Positions 22,700-34,257 of a DNA stretch of 64,000 nt are shown piece by piece. Below the pieces are notes generated by a model. The model was not told where the DNA came from. It made no database searches and saw only the letters and a list, made by a program, of their open reading frames with translations. Source of the stretch: Massospora cicadina (taxonomy: Eukaryota > Entomophthoromycota > Entomophthoromycetes > Entomophthorales > Entomophthoraceae). Each line of letters begins with the position of its first letter. Positions within the stretch are counted from its first letter, which is position 1. Made by a program: the position numbers and the translations under genes. The stretch covers positions 62,001-126,000 of the forward strand of contig JAKSZP010013308.1 in the NCBI GenBank assembly GCA_022478985.1, given 5' to 3'.

Positions 22700-23250
22700 A
22701 TTCCTTTTTCATTTTCAACTGTATCCCATGGTTTTTTAATATTATCCTTCAGCACTCCCTTCTTTTTTGTCTAACCAATTTGTGCTGGATGGGAATTATA
22801 CCATCATCATAGATAAATTTAAAAAATTCTTCTTTGTAAGCGGAGGTTCTCCTCTATGCTGATATACCAATGGCAGGGCTTGTCAAAAAGTGTCATGGTA
22901 TTCCCCTCAACTCACACTTGACACCATACTCTCTCAGGTATTTCACCCTAATGAGTATGTCATAATTTTGATTTGCCAACTCTTTGTGGAAGCTAATATC
23001 TTTAGCAATATAAATTAAAGTGGTAGTGCTCTGTGTGATCCATAAAATGTTGTGACATCTAGTCCAGTTGTTTCATATTTTCTCCATTGCTATAAATCTG
23101 GAGAAATTTTCATTAGTTTCACCTTTTTGATTAAAATGATACTAATGGGCGCTCAACTGTCAATTATTACCTGTACTCTTATTTGATTGACTATAATGCC
23201 CACATATGTACACTTAGAATATCATAATAATGTTCACTGAGAGAATTGTG
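22700..23250 (-). pseudogene. Protease region of element C, decayed
   Basis: A minus-strand frame near 23165-23100 reads VIIDS-stop-APISIILIKKVKL. The retropepsin active site D-S-G-A-P keeps its Asp, but its Gly codon has become TGA. The second half of the enzyme lies at 22700-23000 in broken frames that I cannot place precisely. Confidence 0.55.
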
Positions 23251-23399
23251 GCATTATTCTCTGAATTAATAGTATGAATTTATTGTGAAGACATATAAGA
23301 ATAATATCTTGATCGCGCTAATAGCATGAGAAACGTTTTCTTTGTCAAGTATTATCAAGTAGTTTTTCCATGTTTTTGGTGTTCTGATTTTTTCTGCCA

Positions 23400-23853
23400 A
23401 CTGACAAGCGTATAGCCAAGCAACTTTTAATGATTTCAGGGTCTATCCCTTTTGCTTATGCTCAGGTAATCATATTTACATCCAAATTAACCATCTAGTA
23501 GAGTGGATCAGGTGTGGCCTCATCTTCATATTAATCGGATACATCCAGGTCATCATTCAATATGTCAGGGGGAACAGGTTTGATTGCAGTGCTAGATTAA
23601 TATTATCAAGACTGCTGGTCCTTATCCTGAATATTGCAATGTTTTCTTTTCCTTAGCCTTAACCAGAAAAACTTGCTTTTTAGGCTTCTTACACCAACAT
23701 TGAGTGACTACATGGCCAGGTTTCCTACATTGGTGGATTGAATTTGAGTTTTATACATTTGTTTTGGCACTTTGGGCATATTTCTTTTACATCTTAATTC
23801 CGTTGTTCTTTAAAAGGCTTGGAAAATTTCACTTTATTCTGAAATTTTTGTCA
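23400..23853 (-). pseudogene. C-terminal Gag of element C with zinc-knuckle remnant
   Basis: Minus-strand codons at about 23745-23690 read IHQCRKPGHVVTQCW. The spacing fits a CCHC nucleocapsid knuckle (C-x2-C-x4-H-x4-C) in which the first Cys has been lost. A basic KKPKKQ stretch follows. The fragment is cut at 23853 by the left LTR of element G. The plus-strand 100-codon frame at 23704-24006 runs across this junction and is not a gene. Confidence 0.6.
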
Positions 23854-24622
23854 TGCTGCATTTTGGTTAACCACATTATCCATCTCACTTACAGATTAAG
23901 CATTTTGAAGATTGTCAATAAACAATCTATTGTTTGGCGATGGTTGCCAACTAGACTATTGATTGTAATCAACCAAAGAATATATTCCAATATTTGTTTT
24001 TATTGATGTTTTGTCAGGGTTTTCTGACAATGCTAAATGAGTATTTCTTTGAGAGCTTAATAGCAATAGTTGGATTGCCATAGAGTATCAATCAGGAAGA
24101 GGAGCTAATTTATTAGGGTTGTTTTTGTGAAGCTACTGAAGCGTTTTATCGCTTTTTTCAGCAGTAGTTAGTAGTATAAACAGGCAACATGGCCCATATA
24201 GCATCTATGTACGGTTCCTAACATAAAAAATGGCTGCAATATGTAAAGGTTACACCACTGAGGATTACCTAAGGCGACGTAATCTGAAATTATTTGGAGG
24301 TAACTCTTAGGGTTATAATTTCAGGAGAACAATCAGTTGATTTTGAGTAAGTCATCTGAAAAGTTGTCCGCATTTTGCCTTTAACCCCCCCCCCCCCAAA
24401 TTTTCTAACAAAAAGCAGAAAACAACTAATATATAGTTTTTATATTTACTTATAAATTGAAGATTGAAAGAATAAAGTCCATTATTACATATCTCAAGTT
24501 ACAGATTACCAGAGTTTATTTTTGGTCGCTTACATTGAAGACTCAACCTACTAGCTTTCACCATACAACTAGTGTCCTTATTAATTACAACCAATCTTTG
24601 CAGTAAACTAATAAAGTTTTAT
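23854..24622 (+). repeat. 5' LTR of element G
   Basis: It aligns with 30419-31189: AACCACATTATCCATCT, GGCGATGGTTGCCAACTA, TCTGTGTACGGTTCCTAACAT-like and CATACAACTAGTGT blocks occur in both, in the same order. It contains a run of 13 C at 24385-24397, where the other LTR has AACCCCTA, a local homopolymer expansion. Confidence 0.8.
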
Positions 24623-24625
24623 ACT

Positions 24626-24643
24626 TGGTTCTCACTAAGGGGA
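24626..24643 (+). other. Primer-binding site of element G
   Basis: TGGTTCTCACTAAGGGGA lies directly after the 5' LTR. It is a variant of the TGGTGCTCACTACAGGGG site of the other elements and close to the site at 45035 (TGGTCCTCACTAAGGCGC). Confidence 0.65.
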
Positions 24644-24689
24644 TAGTTAAGTCTTGTTAAATAATAACAACATGCTTTTTGTTCAGGGT

Positions 24690-26360
24690 GAGATTTAGAA
24701 GCTATGGAAGGAGCTGGAGAGCGCGAACCAGACCAGCCTGAAGTTAGTGACTCAGACTAATTTATCAAAAGTGTAGGATCATTTTACCAAAGTGGAAGAA
24801 GAAGCCAACTTTATCACAGAAATTAAAAATGAGTTATTAAGGAAAATATCTGAATTAGAATAAAATTATATCAAAGTGGAGAATTTTCTACTCCTGTTAA
24901 AAGTAGCATTTCAAACAGAGGCTGGAAAAATTTCTATTATGAGAGAAGCATGGCCAGCTTTTAAAACAAGTACAAGAAATGGAAAACATCAATATACTAG
25001 TATTCATGTGGAAACTGAAATCAGGGATCAGGACCTATTTGGAGATGAAAGTAATATAGGGAGCACTCAGCCTACTCAAAATATGCCAAGTGCCTATGCC
25101 ACCATTTTGGAGATGACCCCCAACACACTAACTGGCTCCAGAGTGGCTATCCACGCAGCTCATCCCGCAAATGAACCAGTGAAAATTGAGGAATTTTTAC
25201 CCCCCTAAAATGACCACCATCTCATTAAAATGATGTCCTAGCTTTCACCAGACTTTTAAAAATAACCAGTATTTTGTAGCAATCACAAAAAGTCGTCCCT
25301 GTTATCAATTGTTTGGATACCTCTTGTTTGAATTTGTATTACCCCACTTAAAGGGTAAGAATTGGTCAAATTAAGAGGTTTAAAACGTGCTTATGAAGGA
25401 ATTTGGTAGCCCTGAACAAATGGCTAACCAAAAGCAAGAGTTATGGGAATACAATTCCAAAAAGATAAAACCTTGGGAGAATTTGCCAATTGTTTTTATA
25501 AAAAGGTGCAAATTTTGATGAGAGCTAATAACATGAGCAATTTTGACGCTTGCATTGCCATGTAAGCAGCGCTCTGACCTTATTGGAACTTACAACAATC
25601 TAAGACATCAACATTCATCAACAATAATACACTTATCAAATGGTGAAGCATCTGAAAAAGTTAGCCTCCACTTTAATGCACCAAATAGAAGTGTAAAACA
25701 AAACTGCCTTTCAAATTAATTTTAGCAAAAGATCTTGAGCCCAAAAAGCATTTTTCCAATTGAATGGGAAAACCCCCCAATGGACCAAAATGGCCTAGTA
25801 ATATGCCACAAATCACTTGTAACAGATGAGGAAATATCTGATATTATGCTTATTGCTGTAGTAAGTAACCAAAGGATCAAGTGGACTTCATCCAGGAAAA
25901 AGAGCATATGAGGAGTTGTGAAAAGGCCATGCAGGCTATATGAGGAACAATCTAGATTGGCACGTTGCCCAGTTCCACCAGATAAGCTCCAAGAAATAAA
26001 TACCTCAACCTGTTAGCCAAAGAACCTGCTTACAATTCTTCCCAGCAAATAATGGGTCAAAATACTAATGAAATAACTTTAGTGAAAGCAAAGGCAATTT
26101 TTTTTGAATTTATATCAGAGGTTGCTCAACTTCTCGCTCGCCAATTATTGGAAAAGGCCCAAAATGCTGATGATGATGACAAATTTCTGAAAACAAAAGT
26201 GGAAGATGTTAACATTTTGATTTCTAGTGCTACTATTAAAATTTTATCTCCTGATATATCTGCCCAAATTATTCACACTCTGTATTTGGCAACTGATGCT
26301 GCTATACATTCAGTAAACAATATTCCCAATACTCTGGTTGTACTTACTCTGACATTTTAG
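24690..26360 (+). pseudogene. Gag of element G, decayed
   Basis: The N-terminal part reads through stops as a coiled coil: LKLVTQTNLSKV, FTKVEEEANFITEIKNELLR (about 24735-24845). It continues into a 110-codon frame at 24876-25208 ending ANEPVKIEEFLPP. A later 102-codon frame (26052-26360) reads LVKAKAIFFEFISEVAQLLA and ends just before the protease. No zinc knuckle is clear between them. The middle (25210-26050) is broken. Confidence 0.55.
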
Positions 26361-26640
26361 TTAGCTAAGTAGAAGTAGGGGCTATTATTGAAAGTGGCGC
26401 ACCAACCAATAATGTTTCTATCAAACTGGTAAAAAAAGAAAATATTTTCTCGGATTTAGCACAACAAAAGCAGTTGAGACAGCTGGGACTAATCGTACTA
26501 CTTCCTGTGGGGCTTATAGTTCCTTAACCCTTCATTTTGGATCTCTATTCATGTCTGAGCTGGCGATCATCCTACCTAATCAAAATTATTATCCTCATTG
26601 GCACTTACTTCATGCAAAAGTATGAAGTAAAGTGAAACTT
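26361..26640 (+). pseudogene. Protease of element G, active-site Asp changed
   Basis: Plus-strand codons from about 26368 read EVGAIIESGAPTNNVSIKLV. The retropepsin signature is A-x-I-D-S-G-A-P-x-N-V-I-S, so Asp is Glu here. The rest of the domain follows with frame breaks. Confidence 0.6.
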
Positions 26641-27099
26641 TGAGGAGAATACTTTGATGATTTTGGTCTGGAAGCTTCTATTGATCTATCAAAAAAAGGC
26701 GATGCTCCCCTCACCAGGTAAATAACATTATAAACATAATGTTTAAAGATGACATCATTCCAGTTGGTTATCAACTAGGTGGAAAAAAGATCAGCTGCTA
26801 TAAAAATTCATGGGCAAAAACTAAAGATTATTAATCCAAGTGTAAAGGAATTGATCATAATGCCTGAGATGCAGACAGTGGTTGATACTGGACTGACATT
26901 GAAAATCCTTGAGCAATTTATAAGTTGAAATTGAGGCTCCCTGGCGAAGATGAAGAATTGAACCTTGGGTAGCGCCAGGGATCCTAATTCCTGGTCATGA
27001 GGAAATTTGTATCCTATTAGCCAATCTGGAAAAAATGCAGATTAAAATCAAGCAGAATTAAGTAGTTGCATTCTCCCAGTTAATACTTGTAACAAAGCT

Positions 27100-28600
27100 C
27101 CTTTCTTTTTATAAATTTAGGGATTTAAATAAAATGGGATTTTTAAAATCCAGTTCAAAGTATTCATACAATAATCGCTCAGGAACAAATTATTGGGATT
27201 AACAGATGAACAGCAAAATGAAGTATTGGCTTTACTTGAATAAAACCAAATTATTTTTGTTCAAAATGGCCATTATTTTGGGTGCATGGAAAACATACTT
27301 TATCGAATTGATACCAGAGAAGCTGCCATAATTAGAATGAGGCCTATTAGAGATCCAGAGCGGCCAAGGCAGTAGTTGCCAAAGATTTTTAGAAGTTAGA
27401 GCAAAGATTGCTTGTGCCTTCATCCAGTCCATGGGCTATCCCAATATTAATCATAAAAAAAAAGACTTGTCAAACAGGGTTTTAATTGACCATTGTTGTC
27501 TTAATAAAATCATGAATAAAGATCCTTATACCTTGCAACAAATTTATGATGTGTTGGATCAACTAGAGGGGACATAATTCTTTTTGGTAATAGACCTCAT
27601 CTCAGGATGTTGGCAGATTGATATGTCGCCTCAGGACCATAATAAGTGTACCATAATAATGGCATAAGGGCTCTACCATCCTATGAGGATGCCTCAAGGC
27701 TTGTGTAACGCCACCGCAACTTTTTAATGGGCTATGGATACTATCTTATGTGATCTCAAATTTTCCTATGTTCTAGTCATCTATATACTATCCTTATATT
27801 TAGTTTAACATTTATGGAGCACTTGCAACACTTAGAGGAAGTATACATGAACTAGTCTCCATTAATCTCAAAATCAAGCCCAAAAGATGTCATTTCCAAG
27901 GAGGAGTTAGAATATCTAGGATTTATTATAAACGGGATGTATTATAACCTCAAAAGCAAAAGTTTGAGGCTAATGAGTGATGTCATCACCAAAGAGTGTT
28001 CACATAATCCAAATCTTTTAAAAAAGCTAGTTATTATCGCCATTTGTATTAAAGACTTTGCAAAAATAACGGATCCAATATACCATCTGCTTAAGGATCT
28101 AAAAAAGGGTTTGAATGGAATGTGATGGCTCAAGGGACATTCAACAAATTATAGCAATACTTGATGAAAATCCCAGAACTTAAATATCCAGATTTTGATT
28201 GACTGTTTATTGAACAATCGATGCATCATTTATGGTGATAGGTACTATACTTAGTCAAGTAGTTGAACAAGGTGAAGACACGCAGTGGTCTATGCCAACT
28301 GTACCTTAACAAGGCCAAAAGGATCAATATAGTAACCAATCGTGAATGTCTTAAAGTTATCTATGCTTGTAAGAAAATTTTGTGTTTTTAACTATGGGAT
28401 GCATTTCAAGGTTGCAACATATCATGCATCTAGACAATGATTGCATAAATTATGAGAACCTGAGGGGAGACTAGCATGAAGGGCCCTAAAATTGCAGATT
28501 TTTGACTATGAAATTGAACATTGCGCCATGGATAAAAACCAAAATTCTGCGAGATTATAAAGACTGCTGGAAATTCTTGCAGTACAAGGTCGTGCTGTTG
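27100..28600 (+). pseudogene. Reverse transcriptase and RNase H of element G
   Basis: RT remnants are IDTREAAIIRMRPIRDPERP (27310-27365), DLISGCWQIDMSPQDHNKCT (27595-27650), MRMPQGLCNATATF (27685-27725) and LQHLEEVY. The catalytic box region at 27782-27793 reads Y-I-L-S in the context VLVIYILSLY, so both aspartates are missing, perhaps through a local frameshift. RNase H remnants are at 28180-28560, including VTNRECLKVIYACKKI (28335-28385). Confidence 0.75.
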
Positions 28601-28729
28601 ACCTATTTGAGAGAATGGTGAAAGAAGAATTGGAAGAAAAGCACCAGAAATTCAAATGGCTCTATGAAAAGCCATGGAGGGAACAGAAAAAAAGAACGGG
28701 CAGTTATTCAAGCTAGTCTATGAAAGTTT

Positions 28730-29840
28730 TATGTTCCTATATTAATAAATGAATGAAATATTTTGCGCAGCTCACAAAGCTGACAGCCATGGTGGCCTAT
28801 AGAAAACTTTAAAGCACATTTGCCAATATTATTGGTTCTCATTAAATTATGATATGACGGATTTCCTTTCTTGTTGTGTTTAGTGTCAGAGCCACTAGCC
28901 ACACAAAAATGTGTCTAGTATCAGTTAGTGCGACCAGGGTTCTCCTGGCATACAGTATCAATGTTATGAGGCCTCTGTTTACAAGCAATTGAGGAATGCG
29001 ATATATCATTGTTGCAATTGATCTCCTGACAAGATGGATTGAAACTAAAGCTATGGTTAGGCTTAATGCAATGAATACCGCAATATTTATTCTGTATCAA
29101 GTGGTATATTGGCATGGCTGCCTCCAAGTGATCCTGAATGATATTGGAAAGATCTTTAACTCCTTAGTCATACCCCAATTGATACAAGCTGATGGGAACC
29201 AGAGGAGTTGTATTGGTCCCATATTGGCTTAAATCAAATGGACTGGTTTAGAGAGTGAACGCTACCTTATCCACTATTCTAAGGAAGCTGGTTGCTTGGA
29301 AAACGTCTGCTTGTGCTTTTTACTTATGTTTAGTGACATTTTGTTATAAAAACTAGCTATCCTTTCTCAACCAGAAATTTTTTTTTCAAATTGCTCTATG
29401 GAAGAAAAGCCGCCTTACCACCAATTTTATACTCATCCTTAGATTTGTTATAAGGGGTGAGTCCTGACTAATATTTAAAATTGATTAACCAAAATTATAG
29501 TCAATTTACAATCTTAATCGTTAGAAAAACCTTAGTAACCCTTGGGTTGGGACCATCTAGTACTAAAAAAACCCCTTATTAAAAGGATCCAGGCTAAAAA
29601 GTAAGATGATAAGAAATGAAACCAATAAAAGGATTTGAATTGAGGATTTAGTCTCCTACTGTGATACACATGGATTTGGCCACCAAAATAAGCTGGATGC
29701 CTTATGGACAGGACCCTTCAAAGTAATTCTAATAATCAGCAACAGATGCCTATATGATCAAAAATATCCTCAATGGTCACATAGTTAACCAAGTTCATAG
29801 CAAATTCTTAAAAAAATTAATGCTAAAAGCTAAAGAACAA
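28730..29840 (+). pseudogene. Integrase of element G
   Basis: Zinc-finger codons AHKADSHGGL.KTLKHICQYY and CCV.CQ lie at 28770-28890. The core follows, partly in a 78-codon frame (28996-29232): MRYIIVAIDLLTRWIETKAM, VVYWHGCLQVILNDIGKIFN. In that block D-N-G reads D-I-G, so the Asp is retained. After further decay a C-terminal piece (about 29640-29830) reads LDALWTGPFKVILI, typical of the SH3-like tail. The micro-insertion at 29541-29570 lies between core and tail. Confidence 0.75.
29541..29570 (+). mobile_element. Micro-retroposon S, copy 2 (about 30 bp)
   Basis: CTTGGGTTGGGACCATCTAG followed by TACTAAAAAA. It is the same core as the other four copies. The flanks carry only an imperfect repeat (AAAAACCTTA before, AAAAACCCCTTA after, or AACCC on both sides), so the target duplication is uncertain for this copy. 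Confidence 0.65.
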
Positions 29841-30024
29841 AAAATATATAAGATTAAAACGTAAACAAAGATTATAAAAAAGATAAAAAAGGAACATATT
29901 GTAAGAAAATCAAATTTTATTTTGCTATGCTCAAAATCATCTGGTGGTGCTTCCTATTGTCAGTCAACAGGGTCAGCTCAGGTTGCAATTGGGTCCACTG
30001 GAGGTAGTCCTGAGGCTCTAGATT

Positions 30025-30147
30025 ATGTCGGTAGGATCAGGATGGGCTAAAATCATATTTGCTATGAGTAGTCCCTAAGAAATGAGTCAGGAGGATCAGG
30101 ACGGTTTAAAACTGGATCCACCGTGATTAGTCCCTAGGAACTAATAT
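30025..30147 (+). repeat. Two-copy tandem repeat (about 57 bp unit) in the 3' leader of element G
   Basis: AGGATCAGGATGGGCTAAAA...TAGTCCCTAAGAAATGAG is followed at once by AGGATCAGGACGGTTTAAAA...TAGTCCCTAGGAACTAAT. A weaker third unit (GGTAGTCCTGAGGCTC) precedes them near 30002. The region lies between integrase and the 3' LTR and has no readable coding. Confidence 0.55.
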
Positions 30148-30418
30148 CTTCTCTTATTGCAAGCGGAGATCCTAATCTGGGGGAGTACAGGTTTTCCAGT
30201 TTTATTATCGGTGACAATGCCCAAAGTAGTCCTGGTATGTAAAGATGCCAAAGTATTGCACTTTACAGAGGTGGCAGTAAGCAGGAGACCGCTGAACTAA
30301 TGAGTTGGTTAAGTCTGAAGGAAGGACCTCTGAACCATACTTGTTAGTCAGGTCTTGAGAAAAAGCAAGTGCCTCTGAAAAACTATCTCATTGGGTAATC
30401 TGGTCAAGTGGTGGGATG

Positions 30419-31189
30419 TGTTGGTATTTTTTTGACCACATTATCCATCTTGAATGCAGATTAAGCATTTTAAAGATTGTTAATAACAATCTATTGGTTG
30501 GCGATGGTTGCCAACTAAATTATTAGTTGTAATTAACTAAAGGATATAATCCAATAATTGGTTTTAATTAATGTCATGTCAGGGATCATCCCGCCAATGT
30601 TAAATGAGTATTTCAATGGGCTTAATAGTAATAGTTGGATTGCCATGTCAGATCGCTCAGGAAGAGGAGCTTGTTGATTAGGGTCGTTTTTTGAAGCTAC
30701 TGAAAAGTTTTAACTTTTCTTTCAGAAGTAGTTAGCAGTTGTAACCAGGCAACACAGCCCCTATAATATCTGTGTACGGTTCCTAACATGAAGGGATGGC
30801 TTCTGATTTGTAAAGGTTATACTACTGAGGATTAACTAAGGTGACGAAATCTGCAATTATTTGGATGGTTTTCATTTGGGTTAAAAGTTTCATGAGACCT
30901 ATCAGTTAATTTTTAGTAAGTCATTTACTAAAGTTGTCCGCCTTTTGCTTTATAAACCCCTAGCTTTTTCTAATAGAAAGCAGAAATTAACTGATATATA
31001 TATAATATATAGACTTCTAAAAAAAGATTAAAGAGAATAAAGGTCATTAGTTGTTTATCTCAAGTTACATTTTACCCAAGTGAATTTGAAGCCATTTATA
31101 GTAGAGACTCAATCTACTAGTTGTCATCATACAACTAGTGTGCTAATATTTTACAATTAACCTGTGCAGAAACCTATCAAAAACTTTAT
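30419..31189 (+). repeat. 3' LTR of element G
   Basis: It starts TGTTGGTATTTT after a purine-rich stretch (AAGTGGTGGGATG) and aligns with 23854-24622 to its end near ACTTTAT. Confidence 0.75.
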
Positions 31190-31563
31190 GGGAGGAAAAA
31201 CTCTGAAGGATCAATTGTATGCTTCAAATGTTTCTCCTAACATTTTGAGCTACTATACCATCTGCAATGTGGAAGTCTGGGTTACCAATGCTAATTCCAT
31301 AGCGTGATGCAATTTTTTGTAGGGCTAAAACGCCCTTTGCATTACTATGCATGCATCAAAATATGATAAAACTTTTGCACTGGTCATTGTTTGCAATCCT
31401 CTAAAAGTGTTCAGCATAAACTGCCAGTAATTTAATCTTCTCAAAACTGAATTCTCATAAACTCCTGTTTATGGTTGGCCATCTGTATAGGACTACAAAA
31501 CTCAGTTACAAAGATTTTTTGCACCTCTGTTCATCAAATTGTACCCCATTATAATGGGGTAAC
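31190..31563 (-). pseudogene. Middle part of element C Gag (between G and H)
   Basis: Minus-strand translation across frames gives Gag-like text, including LLAVYAEHF.RIANNDQCKS and KGVLALQKIASRYGIS. These lie where the C Gag is expected, between the G and H insertions. Similarity is weak, and the assignment rests mainly on position. Confidence 0.4.
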
Positions 31564-32550
31564 ACCAGTTTGAGAATTTTCATTCTTAATAATTTGGGAC
31601 TCCATTTGTGCCAGGCCAAACAGTATAAGACTGCTGCCCTTGTTCTTTCACCATCATCAGTGATCTTTCCCTACACTTTTCGTAGGGCAACCCATCAACC
31701 CAGAAGACCAACAACTTCTCCTTCTGAGGCTTGACCACTTGATATGGCTCAGAGGTCCTCTCCTGGGACTTGTTCAACAATTGTGGTTCAGCGGCCTTTA
31801 TTGGCTCCCTCACAGGTTCCTCCCCTTCAATCCTTCCAGTTTATCATTATTTCTTCTAAATGCCCAAATTATTGCAGGGTTTTTATCCAAATAAAGGTTG
31901 TGAGTTGGTTGCGCTGAACAATCCAGGTGTTTTATTCCAGCACCTAAGTTCTGGGATCTCCAGTCTTACCTCTATCAGCTAATCTAACCTCTTTCTACTA
32001 AAAATTAATAAAGGTAAGCAAAAGAAAAAATATTTTAATTGTGTGGGAAGATAAACTATTTATAAAAATTTCTTGCTTATCTCATCATCAAAAGTCATTT
32101 CCAGCATTTTTCAGCACTCTCTTAATGACGATTCTCCCTGCTTAGCATTTGTCAGCACTCCCACTGGCAATTCTTCCTACACAACTCGTCATCCTTGATT
32201 GTCCATGATTACATTAATTTTCAATTCGCCATAATCCAAATTTAATGTTTATTATAGCATTCACCATCCTCAACATAAGTCGCTTGTGCTAAGATTGGTC
32301 CAATTAGTAATTGGGGATGATCTCCTAATGGTTTCATGAAGTTAAAATTGCTATTTAACTCTATTAATTAATATCAAATGTCTTGACATCCTTGGCATTA
32401 GTAACCAGTTTCAAAAATAAACTAAATTTATCTCAGGAGTCATTTCTGACACAACCTTGACATCAAATAATCAATCCACCACCCTAATTAATGATTATAA
32501 GTAATCAACTTTCTCAGCCTAATATGCCAGTGTCAAAATGCACAAATTCT

Positions 32551-32584
32551 TTTTTTAGTACTAGATGGTCCCAACCTGAGGGGG
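32551..32584 (-). mobile_element. Micro-retroposon S, copy 3 (34 bp), with empty site in the sister LTR
   Basis: A run of T, then AGTACTAGATGGTCCCAACC and TGAGGGGG, is flanked by perfect 16 bp copies of AAAATGCACAAATTCT (32535-32550; 32585-32600). The other LTR of H has a single AAAATGCACCAATTTC at the equivalent place (about 34047) and no insert. In the sense direction it starts with a C-run and ends in six A. This is the clearest case of a complete insertion. Confidence 0.92.
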
Positions 32585-33038
32585 AAAATGCACAAATTCT
32601 TGCTGGGGATGGTTCCCAATACTTTCTTGATCCTGCGAATCAAAACAGCTTAACCCAACCAATTGAGGAGCATCAATTGGGTTTTATATCATTAATTATA
32701 TATCAAAATTAGCAAACTAATTGGCAATCGTCCATAAATAATTAAAACACTAATTAGTAATATGCGAGGAATATCGCCTGGTTATAATTCTGTCACACCC
32801 CTTGACTTATCCAGATGATAATCCTCAATCAAGACTCCACCATTTTTGGTGGGCCAAAACAACATCAACGCAATGGTTTAGAGGTCCCTGATCCTATCTC
32901 CCACTTCCAGGAGGCGTCAGAAACCAAACGTCAAGGCTAAGGTTCCGTTGGTGGTATCCTCCCCAAAAAACAGATCCAGTGGCTTTCACCACCTCCTAAC
33001 TAAACCTCAAATTAATCAAGCAACAAACTAAAAGAGCC

Positions 33039-33056
33039 CCCCTGTAGTGAGCGCCA
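33039..33056 (-). other. Primer-binding site of element H
   Basis: Minus-strand TGGCGCTCACTACAGGGG, one base different from the D site. It sits beside the right LTR and an ATG overlaps its first bases. Confidence 0.75.
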
Positions 33057-34257
33057 TTGATAAAAATTTTCATTCTCAAAGTTACAAAATTTATTAGTGT
33101 GCAGGCCAAATAGTATGAAGACTGCTGGCCTTGCTCTTTCACCATCATTGGTGACCTTTCCCTAAAAATTCACAGGGTAACTAACCCAGCAGACCAAAAA
33201 CTTCTCCTTCTGAGCTTAACCACTCATTATGGCTCAGAGGTCCTCTCCTGGGACTTGTCCAACACTTATGTTCGCCGCCTCTATTGACTCCTTCAGGGTT
33301 CCTCTCATTCATTCCTTCCAATTCATCATTGTTGCTGCTAATTGCCCAAGTTCCAGTGGGGTTCCATCCAAGCAAGGTTGGAAGTTAGTTGTGGTGACCA
33401 CTAAAAATGTTTTATACCAGAAACTAGCTTCTAGGGATCTCCAGTCACTCCTTTATTAGCTAAACTAATCTCTGTCCACAGAAAACTTGATAAAGGTATG
33501 AAAACAAAATATATCTTATTGAGTGTGAGAATATACTATTTATAGGCATTTCTTTCCTATCTACATCATCAGTATTCATTATCAACATTTGTCAGCACTC
33601 TCATTGGTAATTCTCCCTGCTTAACATTCATCAAACTCTCATTGGCGATTATCTCTTTTTAACATTCATCAGCACTCTCGCTGTTGATTATCCCTGCTTA
33701 ACTCTTCATCCTCAATTGTCCACAATTATGATGATTCTCAATTTGCTGTAATTTGGATTTAACAATAATTATAAGCGTTTTACATCCTCATAATAAGCCG
33801 CCAGTGTTGAAATTGGCTCATTCAGGCATTGGGGATGACCCCCTGATGGTTTCATAAATTCAAAACAGCAATTTGCCTCTATTAATAAAAAATGTCTCAA
33901 CGTCCTAAGCATTATTTGCAAAGTGTCAAAATTAAACCAAATAACTCTTTGAGTCATCCTATGCAACCTCAACGTCAAATATCTAATCCGCCATCTTAAT
34001 TGATGATTATAGGCATTTTGACATTCTCAGCCAAATCTGGTAGTGAAAAATGCACCAATTTCCTGTTAAAGATGATTTCCAACACTTTCTTGATCCAATG
34101 AATCATGAAAGTTCAACCCAACCAAATGAGAAGCACAAATTAGGTTATTATACCATTAATTATATATCAAAATTAGCAAGCTAAATGGCAATTGTTCTTG
34201 ATTAATCAATACACTAATTCGTAATATGCAAGTAATATCACCTGGGGTAAAATTTCA

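Larger units (their letters stand above)
23854..31189 (+). mobile_element. Ty3/Gypsy element G (+), inserted in Gag of element C
   Basis: LTRs of about 770 bp (23854-24622; 30419-31189) flank Gag, protease, RT, RNase H and integrase in Gypsy order on the plus strand. The LTRs have drifted well apart (for example GTAAGTCATCTGAAAAGTTG against GTAAGTCATTTACTAAAGTT), so this is an old copy. I could not find a matching five-base target duplication, and the exact LTR ends are uncertain by a few bases. Confidence 0.8.
31569..34257 (-). mobile_element. LTR element H: two 1.2 kb LTRs with about 260 bp interior
   Basis: Direct repeats 31569-32795 and 33057-34257 align over their whole length (for example GCTCAGAGGTCCTCTCCTGG in both, and ATTATATATCAAAATTAGCA near both right ends). 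The interior (32796-33056) has no coding domain. A PBS on the minus strand next to the right repeat sets the orientation. The flanks show ACCAG at 31564-31568 and at 34258-34262, a probable target duplication. It is an internally deleted or miniature LTR element, inserted in C Gag. The left LTR contains the micro-insertion at 32551. Confidence 0.8.

Noticed and set aside
23704..24006. 100-codon hydrophobic plus-strand frame resembling a membrane protein
   Set aside because: It crosses the junction between element C Gag (minus strand, zinc knuckle) and the G LTR, and the hydrophobic look comes from T-rich sequence.
24385..24397. Run of 13 C as a functional element
   Set aside because: It is absent from the sister LTR at the same point and is best read as homopolymer slippage or a sequencing artefact.
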